DNA from: UBA8941 sp963780545
GTDB lineage: Archaea > Thermoproteota > Bathyarchaeia > TCS64
Assembly: GCA_963780545.1 (NCBI GenBank)
Contig: CAWACK010000013.1
Coordinates: 104,134 to 168,133 of the forward strand
Direction of reading: 5' to 3'
DNA: 64,000 nt
This document shows, one piece after another, positions 18,335-26,616 of the stretch. A program made the translations under genes and the position numbers. Below the pieces are notes generated by a model. The model worked only from the letters and a program-made list of their open reading frames with translations. It ran no database searches and had not been told where the DNA came from. Each line of letters begins with the position of its first letter. The first letter of the stretch is position 1.

Positions 18335-19231
18335 TTAGGGTTCGAGCCAATTGGGGTCCAAGTAGGCTGGATTAGGGTATGAGTAGAATCCTCGACGCGT
18401 CTTAACGCCGAGTTCACCCCTATCTATTTTCTCGAGGAGGAGTTTAGGTGGCAAGTCTCTGACGTCGTGGGATTCACTGTAGTATATGTTCTCGATGTCC
18501 CTGACGACGTCTAGCCCGACCCGATCCATCAAACCGAAGGGCCCGAACTTCGTCTCATAGATGCTCATCCAAGCCCTATCGACGTCCTCGAAGGATGCGA
18601 CACCCTCGTCGACGAGGTGGAGGCACTCCCTCTTCACCGCACGCCAAACTCTGTTGAAGATGAATCCCGTGCTCTCCTTTTGGACAGTAAGTGGAAGCAT
18701 ACCTATGGACCTCATGAACTCCCTGACCAGGGTAATTGTTTCGTCGGAGGTCATGTTTCCCCTCATCAACTCGACTATTCTGCTTGTCCATGGCTGTGAG
18801 TAGAAGTGGGTGTTGAGGACCCGATCCCGTCGCTTGGTGGCGTCTTCGATCAGCGATACGCGGATCGATGAGCTGTTAGTGGCGATGATGGCGTCGACAT
18901 CGCATAAGTCGTCTAACTCCTCGAAGACCTTTCTCTTAACTTCAAGCTTCTCAGGCACAGCCTCGATCACTAAGTCAATCCCCTTGACTGCCTTGTTTGG
19001 ATCTGATTCGAACCTTACACGTTGAATCGTTAACTCTTTCAATTTGGTTGTGATCTTGCCAGTCTCCACCCATGACTCCAACTCGCTTGAGATGTTTGAC
19101 TTTGCGTTTTCTAGGGCACTGATTGATACGTCATATAGGTTCACAGGATGTGAATGGTAAGCACATTGTAGTGTGATTTGCCAGCCGAGGGTGCCGGCTC
19201 CAAAGACGCAGACGCGCTCTATTTTATCCAT
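18335..19231 (-). CDS. 3-hydroxyacyl-CoA dehydrogenase family protein
   Basis: 298 residues with GAGTLGWQI (NAD site, residues ~11-19), ATNSSS, the catalytic His region NTHFYSQPW and STGFIFNRVWRAVKRECLHLVDEG of the helical domain. It is convergent with the carnitine-dehydrogenase-like gene, with only 8 bp between stops, and is a distant paralogue of it. It may act on a different 3-hydroxy acid or on the CoA ester produced by the BKACE step. ATG at 19231. Confidence 0.85.
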   Translation of the reverse strand: MDKIERVCVFGAGTLGWQITLQCAYHSHPVNLYDVSISALENAKSNISSELESWVETGKITTKLKELTIQRVRFESDPNKAVKGIDLVIEAVPEKLEVKRKVFEELDDLCDVDAIIATNSSSIRVSLIEDATKRRDRVLNTHFYSQPWTSRIVELMRGNMTSDETITLVREFMRSIGMLPLTVQKESTGFIFNRVWRAVKRECLHLVDEGVASFEDVDRAWMSIYETKFGPFGLMDRVGLDVVRDIENIYYSESHDVRDLPPKLLLEKIDRGELGVKTRRGFYSYPNPAYLDPNWLEP

Positions 19232-19365
19232 GGTTATCCCAGGTTCAGCAAATTATTAAGGTAATGCACGTAACCGGCTATGAACCATCGAATTTTAAAT
19301 GCGTTCCTCTGGAGAAACATCGTTGCGGGTTCGAATAGTGTAGAAGCCTTTGAGGTAAAATGCGA

Positions 19366-19626
19366 CTAGTTGCGAACTCGGCTTCCTATGTCAATTATAC
19401 TCTGGATCCAGTAGAGGTAGCTGTTCACAGCTGCCCTAAGGGCTGTCACATCGTCCGCGGAAACCTCAACCACCACACCTTTATCGGATGACTTGAGGAT
19501 TACTCGGGATCGCTCGGATACCCCCGACTCTAACTCGGGCTTCAGGGAGCTGATTATAACTCCAACAATGTTGGCTGGAGCCTCAACCAAGATTTTGGCC
19601 TCAGCTTGGTTCAGTCGAGGCTCCAA
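19366..19626 (-). CDS. pcc1: KEOPS complex subunit Pcc1
   Basis: 86 residues, typical Pcc1/CTAG length and pattern: short alpha/beta domain with SERSRVILKSSDKG, then DDVTALRAAVNSYLYWI. Pcc1 is the dimerising subunit of KEOPS, which makes t6A in ANN-decoding tRNAs. The start is TTG 19626, with GAGGCGATG as leader; the nearby ATG is out of frame. It is the last gene of the proteasome-exosome operon, a placement common in archaea. Confidence 0.85.
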   Translation of the reverse strand: MEPRLNQAEAKILVEAPANIVGVIISSLKPELESGVSERSRVILKSSDKGVVVEVSADDVTALRAAVNSYLYWIQSIIDIGSRVRN

Positions 19627-19650
19627 AAATCATCGCCTCAAATCGGGTGA

Positions 19651-19905
19651 TTAGGTCTCTGGTTGGACCCTAGTGGATGCCTGGCCCGTCTTCGTTGAAG
19701 GCATATAGGCCCCACCCGCAAACTTGTAGCCACACTTTGTGCAGCTCCATATCCCGACTGCAGTGCGCTTTACCTTTGGGCTAGCGCAGCTGGGGCACTT
19801 ATGGGGCATCTTCATCTGGAACATTATGCGTGTCCAACGTTTCTGTACGGCGGCTCCTCCACGTGTCCTGAGTCGCAGACCGTACGTCTTCTTCTTTCTT
19901 GTCAT
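19651..19905 (-). CDS. rpl37ae: 50S ribosomal protein L37Ae (eL43)
   Basis: A frame open from 19968 exists, but MTRKKKTYGLRLRTRGG starting at ATG 19905 is the natural N-terminus and gives 84 residues, right for eL43. It has a basic N-terminal tail and a zinc ribbon with CPSC and CTKC pairs about 15 residues apart. The start follows the rrp42 stop by 2 bp, consistent with polycistronic expression. Confidence 0.93.
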   Translation of the reverse strand: MTRKKKTYGLRLRTRGGAAVQKRWTRIMFQMKMPHKCPSCASPKVKRTAVGIWSCTKCGYKFAGGAYMPSTKTGQASTRVQPET

Positions 19906-19907
19906 CT

Positions 19908-20708
19908 TTAGTCGCCTAAGGCCTTCGCCCTTATTGCAGGCGCCTTCTCCTGCGCCATATTTATGCATTTCTTAATCTCGTCGATCGATAGGCCCTCTGA
20001 TCCACTCTTCTGCATCGTGCAGATGTTACCATCCTCGTCGAAGGTTATGGTGAGGCGGGTATCCATTACGTCCTCCTCATCAGCTGTAGGGTCGAGAATG
20101 AATTTGTCCCCGATCTTGAGGACGCTGACGGCCACAGGCTTTTTTCTTATCGTGAGAGGCACCTTTTCCTCGGTGATCTTCGCCTCGCCGTCGACGACCT
20201 TGTACACTGGCTTCTTTGCACCCATTAGGGCCGCGATGGCGCCTGCGCTACAGGCATCGATGAGGTTTCCATCATAGTTGAGAACGTAGAGGTCGACGAA
20301 GACTATGTGGACGAGCTTTCCGCTTATGATGTTTAGCTCGTTTGTGTCGAGTACATCTGCGCTGCGGAGACCGCGATCGACAACCCTCGCGAGTTCTATG
20401 CTATCCTCGTTGGGTGGACCGGGCTCCCATGCTGCGTTGGCGATTGGGGTGAACTCCGCGTTGGTCATGAGCACACCCTCATCCGGGGTGTCCTCAAATG
20501 GCGTGCCGGTGCCAACCTTTACTCCAACCATGATGTGAGTCTTCCCAAGCCAGACCTCGGCGCTCCCCTCACTTTTGTAGAGGACGTTACGCTTTATGGT
20601 TAATTCTCGGAAGTCCTCAAAGCCCCTTCCATCCATCCGCTTACCGGTGGAGAGGACCTCGATAATCTTCTTCTGCTTTAGGTGGCTGACGATGTTACTC
20701 TTGCTCAT
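19908..20708 (-). CDS. rrp42: Exosome complex subunit Rrp42
   Basis: 266 residues of RNase PH fold. GKRMDGRGFEDFRELTIKRN opens it, and EPGPPNEDSIELARVVDRGLR and LIDACSAGAIAALMGAKKP follow. Rrp42 forms the hexameric ring with Rrp41 but lacks the phosphate-coordinating Asp, so it binds RNA and shapes the active site rather than catalysing. It overlaps the rrp41 stop by 4 bp. Confidence 0.96.
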   Translation of the reverse strand: MSKSNIVSHLKQKKIIEVLSTGKRMDGRGFEDFRELTIKRNVLYKSEGSAEVWLGKTHIMVGVKVGTGTPFEDTPDEGVLMTNAEFTPIANAAWEPGPPNEDSIELARVVDRGLRSADVLDTNELNIISGKLVHIVFVDLYVLNYDGNLIDACSAGAIAALMGAKKPVYKVVDGEAKITEEKVPLTIRKKPVAVSVLKIGDKFILDPTADEEDVMDTRLTITFDEDGNICTMQKSGSEGLSIDEIKKCINMAQEKAPAIRAKALGD

Positions 20709-21544
20709 TGGCTTCCCTCCTCACTCTGAGGCTCCTCCTCAGGTTCCTCTGGCTCGAACTCCTTCACCGGCTTCTCCTGTGGTTGATCGATGTTGTACTT
20801 CTTCTTTAGCGCCTCACGTTGGACCTCGTAGACTTTCTTACATCCCTCGATTGCGAGGTTAATTGCGTTTTCAGCCTCCGATGTGGACATGATGCCGTCC
20901 ATCTGGAGGAGTGTCACCTTGTTTAGCTTAGGCATGTAAGCGATTGGCATATCGCTCTGCCCCTTCTTGTCCTCGTAGTCACCGAGGTCTACGATGAGTC
21001 GATCCTCGATCTTGCCGACGGCGCAGGCGGCGACCAGGTCCCTCATCGGGATCCCCGCGTCGACTAACGCCACAGAGGCTGCATTGATGCTCGCGCACCT
21101 CGTTCCACCGTCAGCCTCCAATACCTCGATGTAGACGTCGATACTTGCTCTAGGGTAGCGTTCGAGGAAGACAGCTGATTCGAGGGCAGACCTCATAACC
21201 ATGCTGATCTCCTGGTCCCTCCTTGAGGGGGCGGGGGATCGGCGTGGGTCGACGCTAAACGGAGCCATGTGGTACCTGCAGCGAAGGACGGCCTCATTTG
21301 GCTTCGCCTGGTGCTTAGGATGCATCTCACGGGGTCCGAAGACTCCGCAGAGTATCTTGTTTCTCCCCATCTCTATATATGCGGAGCCGTCTGCGTTTGG
21401 CAGCACTCCGCTCTCTATCTTGAGTGTGCGGAGCTCGTCGAAAGCCCGCCCGTCGGTCCTCTTCCAGCTGACGGCTTTCTCGGCCTTCTTGGACCTTGCT
21501 GGCTTCCGAGCCGCCGTCTTCTTTGTTGTCGGTTTCTTACTCAT
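20705..21544 (-). CDS. rrp41: Exosome complex catalytic subunit Rrp41
   Basis: 279 residues. The RNase PH domain carries KRTDGRAFDELR, the RRSPAPSRRDQEISMVMRSALE arginine segment and LEADGGTRCASINAASVAL; the catalytic Asp is expected in GQSDMPIAYMP. It degrades or tails RNA 3' ends with phosphate or NDPs. Oddities are a Lys/Ala-rich N-terminal extension of about 28 residues and a Glu/Pro-rich acidic C-tail of about 25 residues, both probably unstructured. It overlaps rrp4 by 4 bp upstream and rrp42 by 4 bp downstream. Confidence 0.96.
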   Translation of the reverse strand: MSKKPTTKKTAARKPARSKKAEKAVSWKRTDGRAFDELRTLKIESGVLPNADGSAYIEMGRNKILCGVFGPREMHPKHQAKPNEAVLRCRYHMAPFSVDPRRSPAPSRRDQEISMVMRSALESAVFLERYPRASIDVYIEVLEADGGTRCASINAASVALVDAGIPMRDLVAACAVGKIEDRLIVDLGDYEDKKGQSDMPIAYMPKLNKVTLLQMDGIMSTSEAENAINLAIEGCKKVYEVQREALKKKYNIDQPQEKPVKEFEPEEPEEEPQSEEGSQ

Positions 21545-22233
21545 TGTGGTCTCTCCTTAAGTTGCCTCAAAAATTCCTGAGTCCTGTTTGTGAGCCCTGA
21601 GGTGTGTGCCTCCAGCTCTATCTTATTCACTACCTTAACCACCATCTCTTCGCGCTCGCGGCTCGGGCCCGAGATGAGGATGCGGCCGTTCTGTCCTATG
21701 ACGACCCTGCAGCCGGTCTCCTTGATGATCATGTTGATCATGCTGCCCTTCTTGCCGATGAGGCGGGGTATCTTCGATGGTGTGATGCGTATGATGAAGC
21801 CGTCGTATATTTTGCCTAGTCCGGGGCCGAGGATACTCAGTATTGGTGTCCTCCTCCGGTCTAAATCGACGATCTTCGCGATTATCGTATCACCGACGTC
21901 GAGTACGCGTGTCATTACAAAATCTGTTCTAAAGGGACGGTCTACGGCGTCTGGTATGCCCATCACTGCCTCGGATTGGGTGCCTATGTTGATTTTCCAC
22001 TCTCCGAGATCGATGTCGAAAACTTCTCCGATGACGAGGTCGCTGACGAGGGGATTATAACCCGACTCTAAGGCGACTACATTTACGTTTTCCGGAGAAT
22101 AGTTAACGAGGCCGAGACGCGTCGCGTAAACCTGATCCTTGTTTCTATAGGTGTTTTCACCGATCCTTATCCTTCCTTCAAATAAAACGTCACCCGGAAG
22201 GACCAGATCTCTGTCTTGGAAATTCGCACTCAT
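21541..22233 (-). CDS. rrp4: Exosome RNA-binding cap subunit Rrp4
   Basis: 230 residues: an N-terminal beta domain (LVLPGDVLFEGRIRIGEN), an S1 domain (residues ~65-140) and a KH domain with the signature RLIGKKGSMINMI (residues ~155-167) and the GQNGRILISG end. It forms the trimeric cap that feeds RNA into the Rrp41/42 ring. Its start lies 12 bp after the SBDS stop, within the same operon. Confidence 0.96.
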   Translation of the reverse strand: MSANFQDRDLVLPGDVLFEGRIRIGENTYRNKDQVYATRLGLVNYSPENVNVVALESGYNPLVSDLVIGEVFDIDLGEWKINIGTQSEAVMGIPDAVDRPFRTDFVMTRVLDVGDTIIAKIVDLDRRRTPILSILGPGLGKIYDGFIIRITPSKIPRLIGKKGSMINMIIKETGCRVVIGQNGRILISGPSREREEMVVKVVNKIELEAHTSGLTNRTQEFLRQLKERPQ

Positions 22234-22245
22234 ATTTGTTCAGCT

Positions 22246-22935
22246 TCACTTAAGTATCTTTGACTGGAGGTTTCCCTGCGTCGCCTTGCCGAGCTTATCC
22301 ATAAGCTCGAGCTGCATCGCGGCGGGTAACTCTACGACGGCGACCCAACTGCCATCGTGTTGCCACTCGTCCCTCTTGATCTCGCCGTAGTTCTTCACTA
22401 TCCCGAAGCACCTGGCTGCATGCTCAGGCGGAACTTTGATTGCGAGTTGAATATTCTCGCTGCTCATGGGTAGGATGGGCCTAAGAAGCTGAACGAGCTC
22501 CTTTACCTGCTCCTCCGCTGATTTAAAGGGGTCGATGCTGAATCTGACCTCCTCCATCGCGTTCTGTATTCGCGTAACTGGGTGTGGGAGCTTCGTGGCA
22601 GGGTCGACATAGGTTCTGGAGATGATGGTTATGATCTGTTTGAGTTTCTGCTCAGTCATCTCCTTCCGCTGTGCTGCTGTTAGTAGGAACGTCCCTTTCT
22701 CGAACATTATCTTGGCGACTTCGAGAGGGTCACTTGTGTGGAATTCGTCCTTCAATTTGCCCTCGGAGGCTTTCTCACCCTTGTTAGCGTCTGTGAAGAT
22801 GGTGTCTACGAGGATCACGTTGGCTATGTCGAGTGGCTCCCCTTTTTTATAGGAGAGTCCCTTATCTGGATCGACAAGGATCTCGAATTTCTCTCCGCCG
22901 TGCTGGTACCTAACCAGGGTGTAGTTACTACCCAT
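22246..22935 (-). CDS. SBDS/Sdo1 ribosome maturation protein
   Basis: 229 residues with the three SBDS domains: N-terminal FYSH domain (YTLVRYQHGGEKFEILVDPD), the central helical bundle (LLTAAQRKEMTEQKLKQII…YVDPATKLPHP) and a C-terminal ferredoxin-like domain. SBDS helps release eIF6 from the large subunit. Its position between psmA and rrp4 is the classic archaeal arrangement linking ribosome maturation with RNA decay. Confidence 0.96.
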   Translation of the reverse strand: MGSNYTLVRYQHGGEKFEILVDPDKGLSYKKGEPLDIANVILVDTIFTDANKGEKASEGKLKDEFHTSDPLEVAKIMFEKGTFLLTAAQRKEMTEQKLKQIITIISRTYVDPATKLPHPVTRIQNAMEEVRFSIDPFKSAEEQVKELVQLLRPILPMSSENIQLAIKVPPEHAARCFGIVKNYGEIKRDEWQHDGSWVAVVELPAAMQLELMDKLGKATQGNLQSKILK

Positions 22936-22948
22936 CCCTATGGCCCTT

Positions 22949-23653
22949 CTACCTCATGTGCTTCTGCACTTCGGAGTCGGAGAGCCTTCGGAAAACCTTC
23001 GTATCTGCCGGGACTACAGCCACTTTTATGTTGTTTGGGGTTAGCGTGTCCTCTGAGGCTATCTTAACGGCTTCCGCCGCTAGACTAATCGCGCCGTCGA
23101 GGCTGATGTCGTCTTTATACTTCTCCTCGAGGAGCTTGTTGGCTTCGTCGCTCTTCCTCCCGACGGCCGTTGCCTTATATCCCCTGTAGCTACCGCTCGG
23201 GTCGGTTGTCATGACCCTGCTTCCCTCTGCATCCACGCCGACCATTATAGTGCTGACGCCGAAGGGGCGCACACCGGCGTGTTGCGTATATATTTGAGCG
23301 ATGTCTCCTAGTCGCCTCGCGAGCATCTCGATATCAACGGGCTCGTTGTAAAGTAGCTTGTTGCTCTGCGAGTAAACTCTGGCTTGGTTAATGAGGACTC
23401 GAGCGTCACTGCTCAACCCTGCGATTGCCATGCAGACGTGCTCGTCCAACTGGAATATCTTGCGGAAATAGTCTCCGTCCTCCAGCATACTCTCAGGGGA
23501 CTCATTAGCAGCTATAGCTACCCCCTGAGGTGACGAGACGCCGACGATGGGCGCACCCCTCTTCACCAGCTCCAAGGCATATTCAACCTGGTAGAGTCTT
23601 CCCTCTGGTGAGAAGATCGTTATGGCGCGGTCGTAGGCTCTTGGCATGAACAA
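22949..23653 (-). CDS. psmA: 20S proteasome alpha subunit
   Basis: 234 residues; ATG at 23647 (MPRAYDRAITIFSPEGRLYQ) is the probable start. The N-terminal H0 helix signature, YDRAITIFSPEGR, QVEYALELVKRGA and the GVRPFGVSTIMVGVD block are diagnostic. Alpha subunits form the gate rings of the 20S particle and are not catalytic. It is the first gene of the operon running left to pcc1. Confidence 0.97.
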   Translation of the reverse strand: MFMPRAYDRAITIFSPEGRLYQVEYALELVKRGAPIVGVSSPQGVAIAANESPESMLEDGDYFRKIFQLDEHVCMAIAGLSSDARVLINQARVYSQSNKLLYNEPVDIEMLARRLGDIAQIYTQHAGVRPFGVSTIMVGVDAEGSRVMTTDPSGSYRGYKATAVGRKSDEANKLLEEKYKDDISLDGAISLAAEAVKIASEDTLTPNNIKVAVVPADTKVFRRLSDSEVQKHMR

Positions 23654-23708
23654 AGGGCTTTTCTCCTCGACTCTCCTTCTCTCGTTCGCCCATTCTTAAT
23701 CAATCCGG

Positions 23709-23717
23709 CTTAAAAAG
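23709..23717 (-). promoter_or_regulatory. Putative promoter of the proteasome-exosome operon
   Basis: CTTTTTAAG on the minus strand lies about 55-60 bp upstream of the psmA start, in the divergent spacer to the HD gene. It fits an archaeal TATA box with a 5' leader of about 30 nt. No other TATA-like element stands out nearer the gene. Confidence 0.4.
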
Positions 23718-23866
23718 CGTTTGCCGGTAACGATACATAAAGGAAATACATTTTCAACTCTTTTTCATCTCTTATGATAAGTTCAATTGAATAATCCGCA
23801 ACCATAGCAGGGGATTTTTCTGGACAACTGCTAAGCCTTAAACACGCTGAAAACCGCGCTTAAGTT

Positions 23867-24418
23867 ATGATTAGCCGGGAAGAATCCATCGGCATAGTTA
23901 GGAGTCACGTCAAGAACGAGAACCTCGTAAAGCATATGATTGCGGTTGGCGCCATCATGAGGGGATTAGCAGCCAGATTCGGGGAGGATCAGGAGCTCTG
24001 GGAGGTTGTTGGTATCCTCCACGACGTCGATTATGAGGAAGTTGGCCAAGACTGGACGAAACATGGGGCGGTCTCCGCCGAGATCGTTAAGGGCTTACTC
24101 CCCGAGGATGGACTCTACGCGATAAGAGCCCATAACCCGCAGACGGGTTCATTGCCCAAGAGTAGGATGGACTGGGGGCTTTACGCCGCTGACGGCCTCT
24201 CCGGCCTCATAATCGCCCAGGCGTTGATGATGCCTGACAAGAAGATAGCGTCGGTTAAGGCATCAAGCCTCGGGAAGAGGATGAAGGACAAGAGCTTCGC
24301 CCGCGGCGTCAACAGGGAGAATATAATTAAGTGCACCGAGCTTGGCATAGAGCTTGATGAGTTCTTCAGGATAGGGCTCGACTCAATGGCGAAGGTCGAT
24401 AGGGACTTGGGGCTGTGA
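23867..24418 (+). CDS. HD-domain protein
   Basis: 183 residues. The metal-binding set is His in LVKHMIAVG, the HD pair in GILHDVDYE (residues ~57-65), and later His in IRAHNPQTG, followed by the YAADGLSGLI Asp. HD-domain proteins of this type are phosphohydrolases acting on nucleotides or cyclic messengers; the substrate is unknown. Start ATG 23867, divergent from psmA; the next gene begins 7 bp after its stop. Confidence 0.85.
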   Translation: MISREESIGIVRSHVKNENLVKHMIAVGAIMRGLAARFGEDQELWEVVGILHDVDYEEVGQDWTKHGAVSAEIVKGLLPEDGLYAIRAHNPQTGSLPKSRMDWGLYAADGLSGLIIAQALMMPDKKIASVKASSLGKRMKDKSFARGVNRENIIKCTELGIELDEFFRIGLDSMAKVDRDLGL

Positions 24419-24424
24419 TCAGCG

Positions 24425-24883
24425 TTGGTTGACAGGGAAACGCTCAGGAACAGGATAATCAGGATAATCGCCGCCACCCGATTCCCATTCGTGGATCAGG
24501 AAGACTGGGGTGAGGGATACATCACGATCGTCAACGACGAGGTAAAGAGGAGGGGGATAGAGATGGGGACCGAGATCATCTACCCAAGCATAGTCATAAC
24601 ACACTCCGATGGGCGCATACAGGAAATAGGTGAGGTCGAGTTTGAAGACGGTGTCAGCGTAGCTAATGTACCTAAGTGGAGGCTCTTCAGTGACTCGGCG
24701 GGGAAGGGGAGATTCGTCAAAAAGTTCTTCTTATACGTCCCCGAGGGGGTCGAGGAGAAGGCGATGAAGCTCCTCGAGAACAACAACATAGAGTACAGCG
24801 GGCTCCGCACCTACGCTGTGAAGAACGGTAACCTCATCATAACGCCGATAAAGAGCAACGATGGGCCACACGACCACCGCTGA
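24425..24883 (+). CDS. Hypothetical protein, alpha/beta
   Basis: 152 residues from TTG 24425. Not recognised. Helical start (DRETLRNRIIRIIAATRFPF), then alternating strands (IVITHSDGRIQEIGEVEFED), and a C-terminal VPEGVEEKAMKLLENNNIEY helix-turn. A short His/Asp tail (PHDHR) ends it. It is tightly linked to the HD gene and so may work with it, and converges on the membrane hydrolase gene with 6 bp between. Confidence 0.65.
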   Translation: MVDRETLRNRIIRIIAATRFPFVDQEDWGEGYITIVNDEVKRRGIEMGTEIIYPSIVITHSDGRIQEIGEVEFEDGVSVANVPKWRLFSDSAGKGRFVKKFFLYVPEGVEEKAMKLLENNNIEYSGLRTYAVKNGNLIITPIKSNDGPHDHR

Positions 24884-24888
24884 GTCTT

Positions 24889-26574
24889 CTAAATGAAGGC
24901 GGTGAAGGGGAACAGCCCCGCCGACGCCCACGCGAAAAGCAGCGTCGCTAATATCATCCCCGCCCAAATTCTCCCCGTATACCTGTATAGCCACCAGGTG
25001 GAGAAGCTTGAGATGGAGAGGAGGGGGATGATTGCCCATATGAACTCTATGAAGAAGCCGAGAGTCCCCGGGATGACTCTGATATTGGCTATAAACATGG
25101 GCAGGTACTGAATGGTCAGTAGGGCTAGGTAAGGTGCCAGCTTCAACATCAGGGTTCTCGCCATATTGCCCGCCGTTGAGCCAGCCATCTGCCTCTCCCT
25201 GTACACGTGGAGGTAGAGCCCCTCAGCAGCGAAGTAGACCAAGTAGAAGGGTATGAAAAGCGGGAAGACTAGGGCCCTGCTCTCTATTAGTGGCGTGAAG
25301 ATGGGTACGATGAATCGAATCTTCTCCCCGAGAAAGGTTGCGGAGACGTAGGCAACACAGTAGAGTGCACACATAATGACAGCACCCAACACGACGTCTC
25401 TCAATCGAAAAGATTCACGAAGGTAACCAAATAGGTTAACACCCCCCTTCGGCCTCCTCCACATCGTGATGAAGAGTAGGGCAAACCCAACTAATCCGGT
25501 GGTCAGCAGCCACCAAGCCATCGATGCCCCGAAGATGAGCGGGGGGAACTGGATGATTGTCCCGAGGAACATGGCGGGAAGGTAGAGGACCAACCCCAGT
25601 AGGCTCCACTGGATGAGTACACGGCGCTCCCTGAGGAATCTATTTCTGACGCTCACCGGTTCCCCGATGCCTCCGGGGAGGAGCCCGTTGATCACCTGGG
25701 AGATCGGGATAATGGAGGCGACGAATGCGATTAAGGCGACCAACATAAATGCTTCACGGATCAGGTAGGTTTGCGCCTTCACCGTGGATGTGTTCGCATC
25801 CGCTCGGAGAGCCGAGTTAGCCCACGTCACAACCTCGTTGACGGTCGTGTGATCTATTGGTTCAACGAGGTGTATGGCCTGTAGTACTATCAGCTCCCTT
25901 GCGGTTCCGTTGCTGAACTCGCCGTAGACCTTCCCCGGCGAGATCTGGTTCGATGTACCAAACACCGGTCTCAGGTAGGCGTCGAGACTATGCAAGTCGA
26001 AGAGAACATCGTTTCGGCCGACTATGAATAGGAGGTTTCGCGGATAGGTGGTATTCATTGGGGTGAATCCGGAGTCTCCCTGTCCGCCGCCGATGAGAAC
26101 CGTCGCCGCTATCGAGGGGTATTTAGAAACAGTGGCCCTCACAGCGCTGGCCCCCATGCTGTGTCCGCAGACACCTATCAGACTAGCGTTAACGTATGGT
26201 AGTGTGGCGAGGTACATAACAGCGGAGCCTAGTCCAAGCGTTGGATCTACGACGCCAAAGCCTGCGTCCGACTCCCCGTGCCCCTTCTCGTCTATCGTCA
26301 ATGCGACGTAGCCGTTACGAGCGAGTTCAAGCGCGACTCCGCTAAGGACCTCCTTCGTGTTACTGATTCCGTGGGCTAAGGCGAATGCAGGTGCCTTTCC
26401 CGTGATGTCCTTCGGGGCGTACAGTGTACCTCGGATCGTGTATCCTTGGGCAGGTATAGTCACCTCGGTCACATTCACGCCCCCGAAGTCGGTGTTTATC
26501 AGCGATGCCGCATAAGCCGAGCCGAAGAAAACTATGAGAACCAGAAGGAGGGTAAGGTATCTGCGCTGAACCAT
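24889..26574 (-). CDS. Alpha/beta hydrolase fused to a multi-pass membrane domain
   Basis: 561 residues. An N-terminal hydrophobic segment (signal or anchor) is followed by an alpha/beta hydrolase domain (residues ~35-265): ALAHGIS oxyanion region, nucleophile in CGHSMGASA, acid in VGRNDVLFD and His near IHLVEPIDH. Residues ~275-561 hold about seven to eight membrane segments. The hydrolase domain therefore sits probably outside the cell. An esterase or acyl-transfer role is likely, with substrate unknown. Confidence 0.8.
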   Translation of the reverse strand: MVQRRYLTLLLVLIVFFGSAYAASLINTDFGGVNVTEVTIPAQGYTIRGTLYAPKDITGKAPAFALAHGISNTKEVLSGVALELARNGYVALTIDEKGHGESDAGFGVVDPTLGLGSAVMYLATLPYVNASLIGVCGHSMGASAVRATVSKYPSIAATVLIGGGQGDSGFTPMNTTYPRNLLFIVGRNDVLFDLHSLDAYLRPVFGTSNQISPGKVYGEFSNGTARELIVLQAIHLVEPIDHTTVNEVVTWANSALRADANTSTVKAQTYLIREAFMLVALIAFVASIIPISQVINGLLPGGIGEPVSVRNRFLRERRVLIQWSLLGLVLYLPAMFLGTIIQFPPLIFGASMAWWLLTTGLVGFALLFITMWRRPKGGVNLFGYLRESFRLRDVVLGAVIMCALYCVAYVSATFLGEKIRFIVPIFTPLIESRALVFPLFIPFYLVYFAAEGLYLHVYRERQMAGSTAGNMARTLMLKLAPYLALLTIQYLPMFIANIRVIPGTLGFFIEFIWAIIPLLSISSFSTWWLYRYTGRIWAGMILATLLFAWASAGLFPFTAFI

Positions 26575-26616
26575 CGGATCGATAAAAGGTCTTTACGGTT
26601 TAAAAGTGTGGGATGT

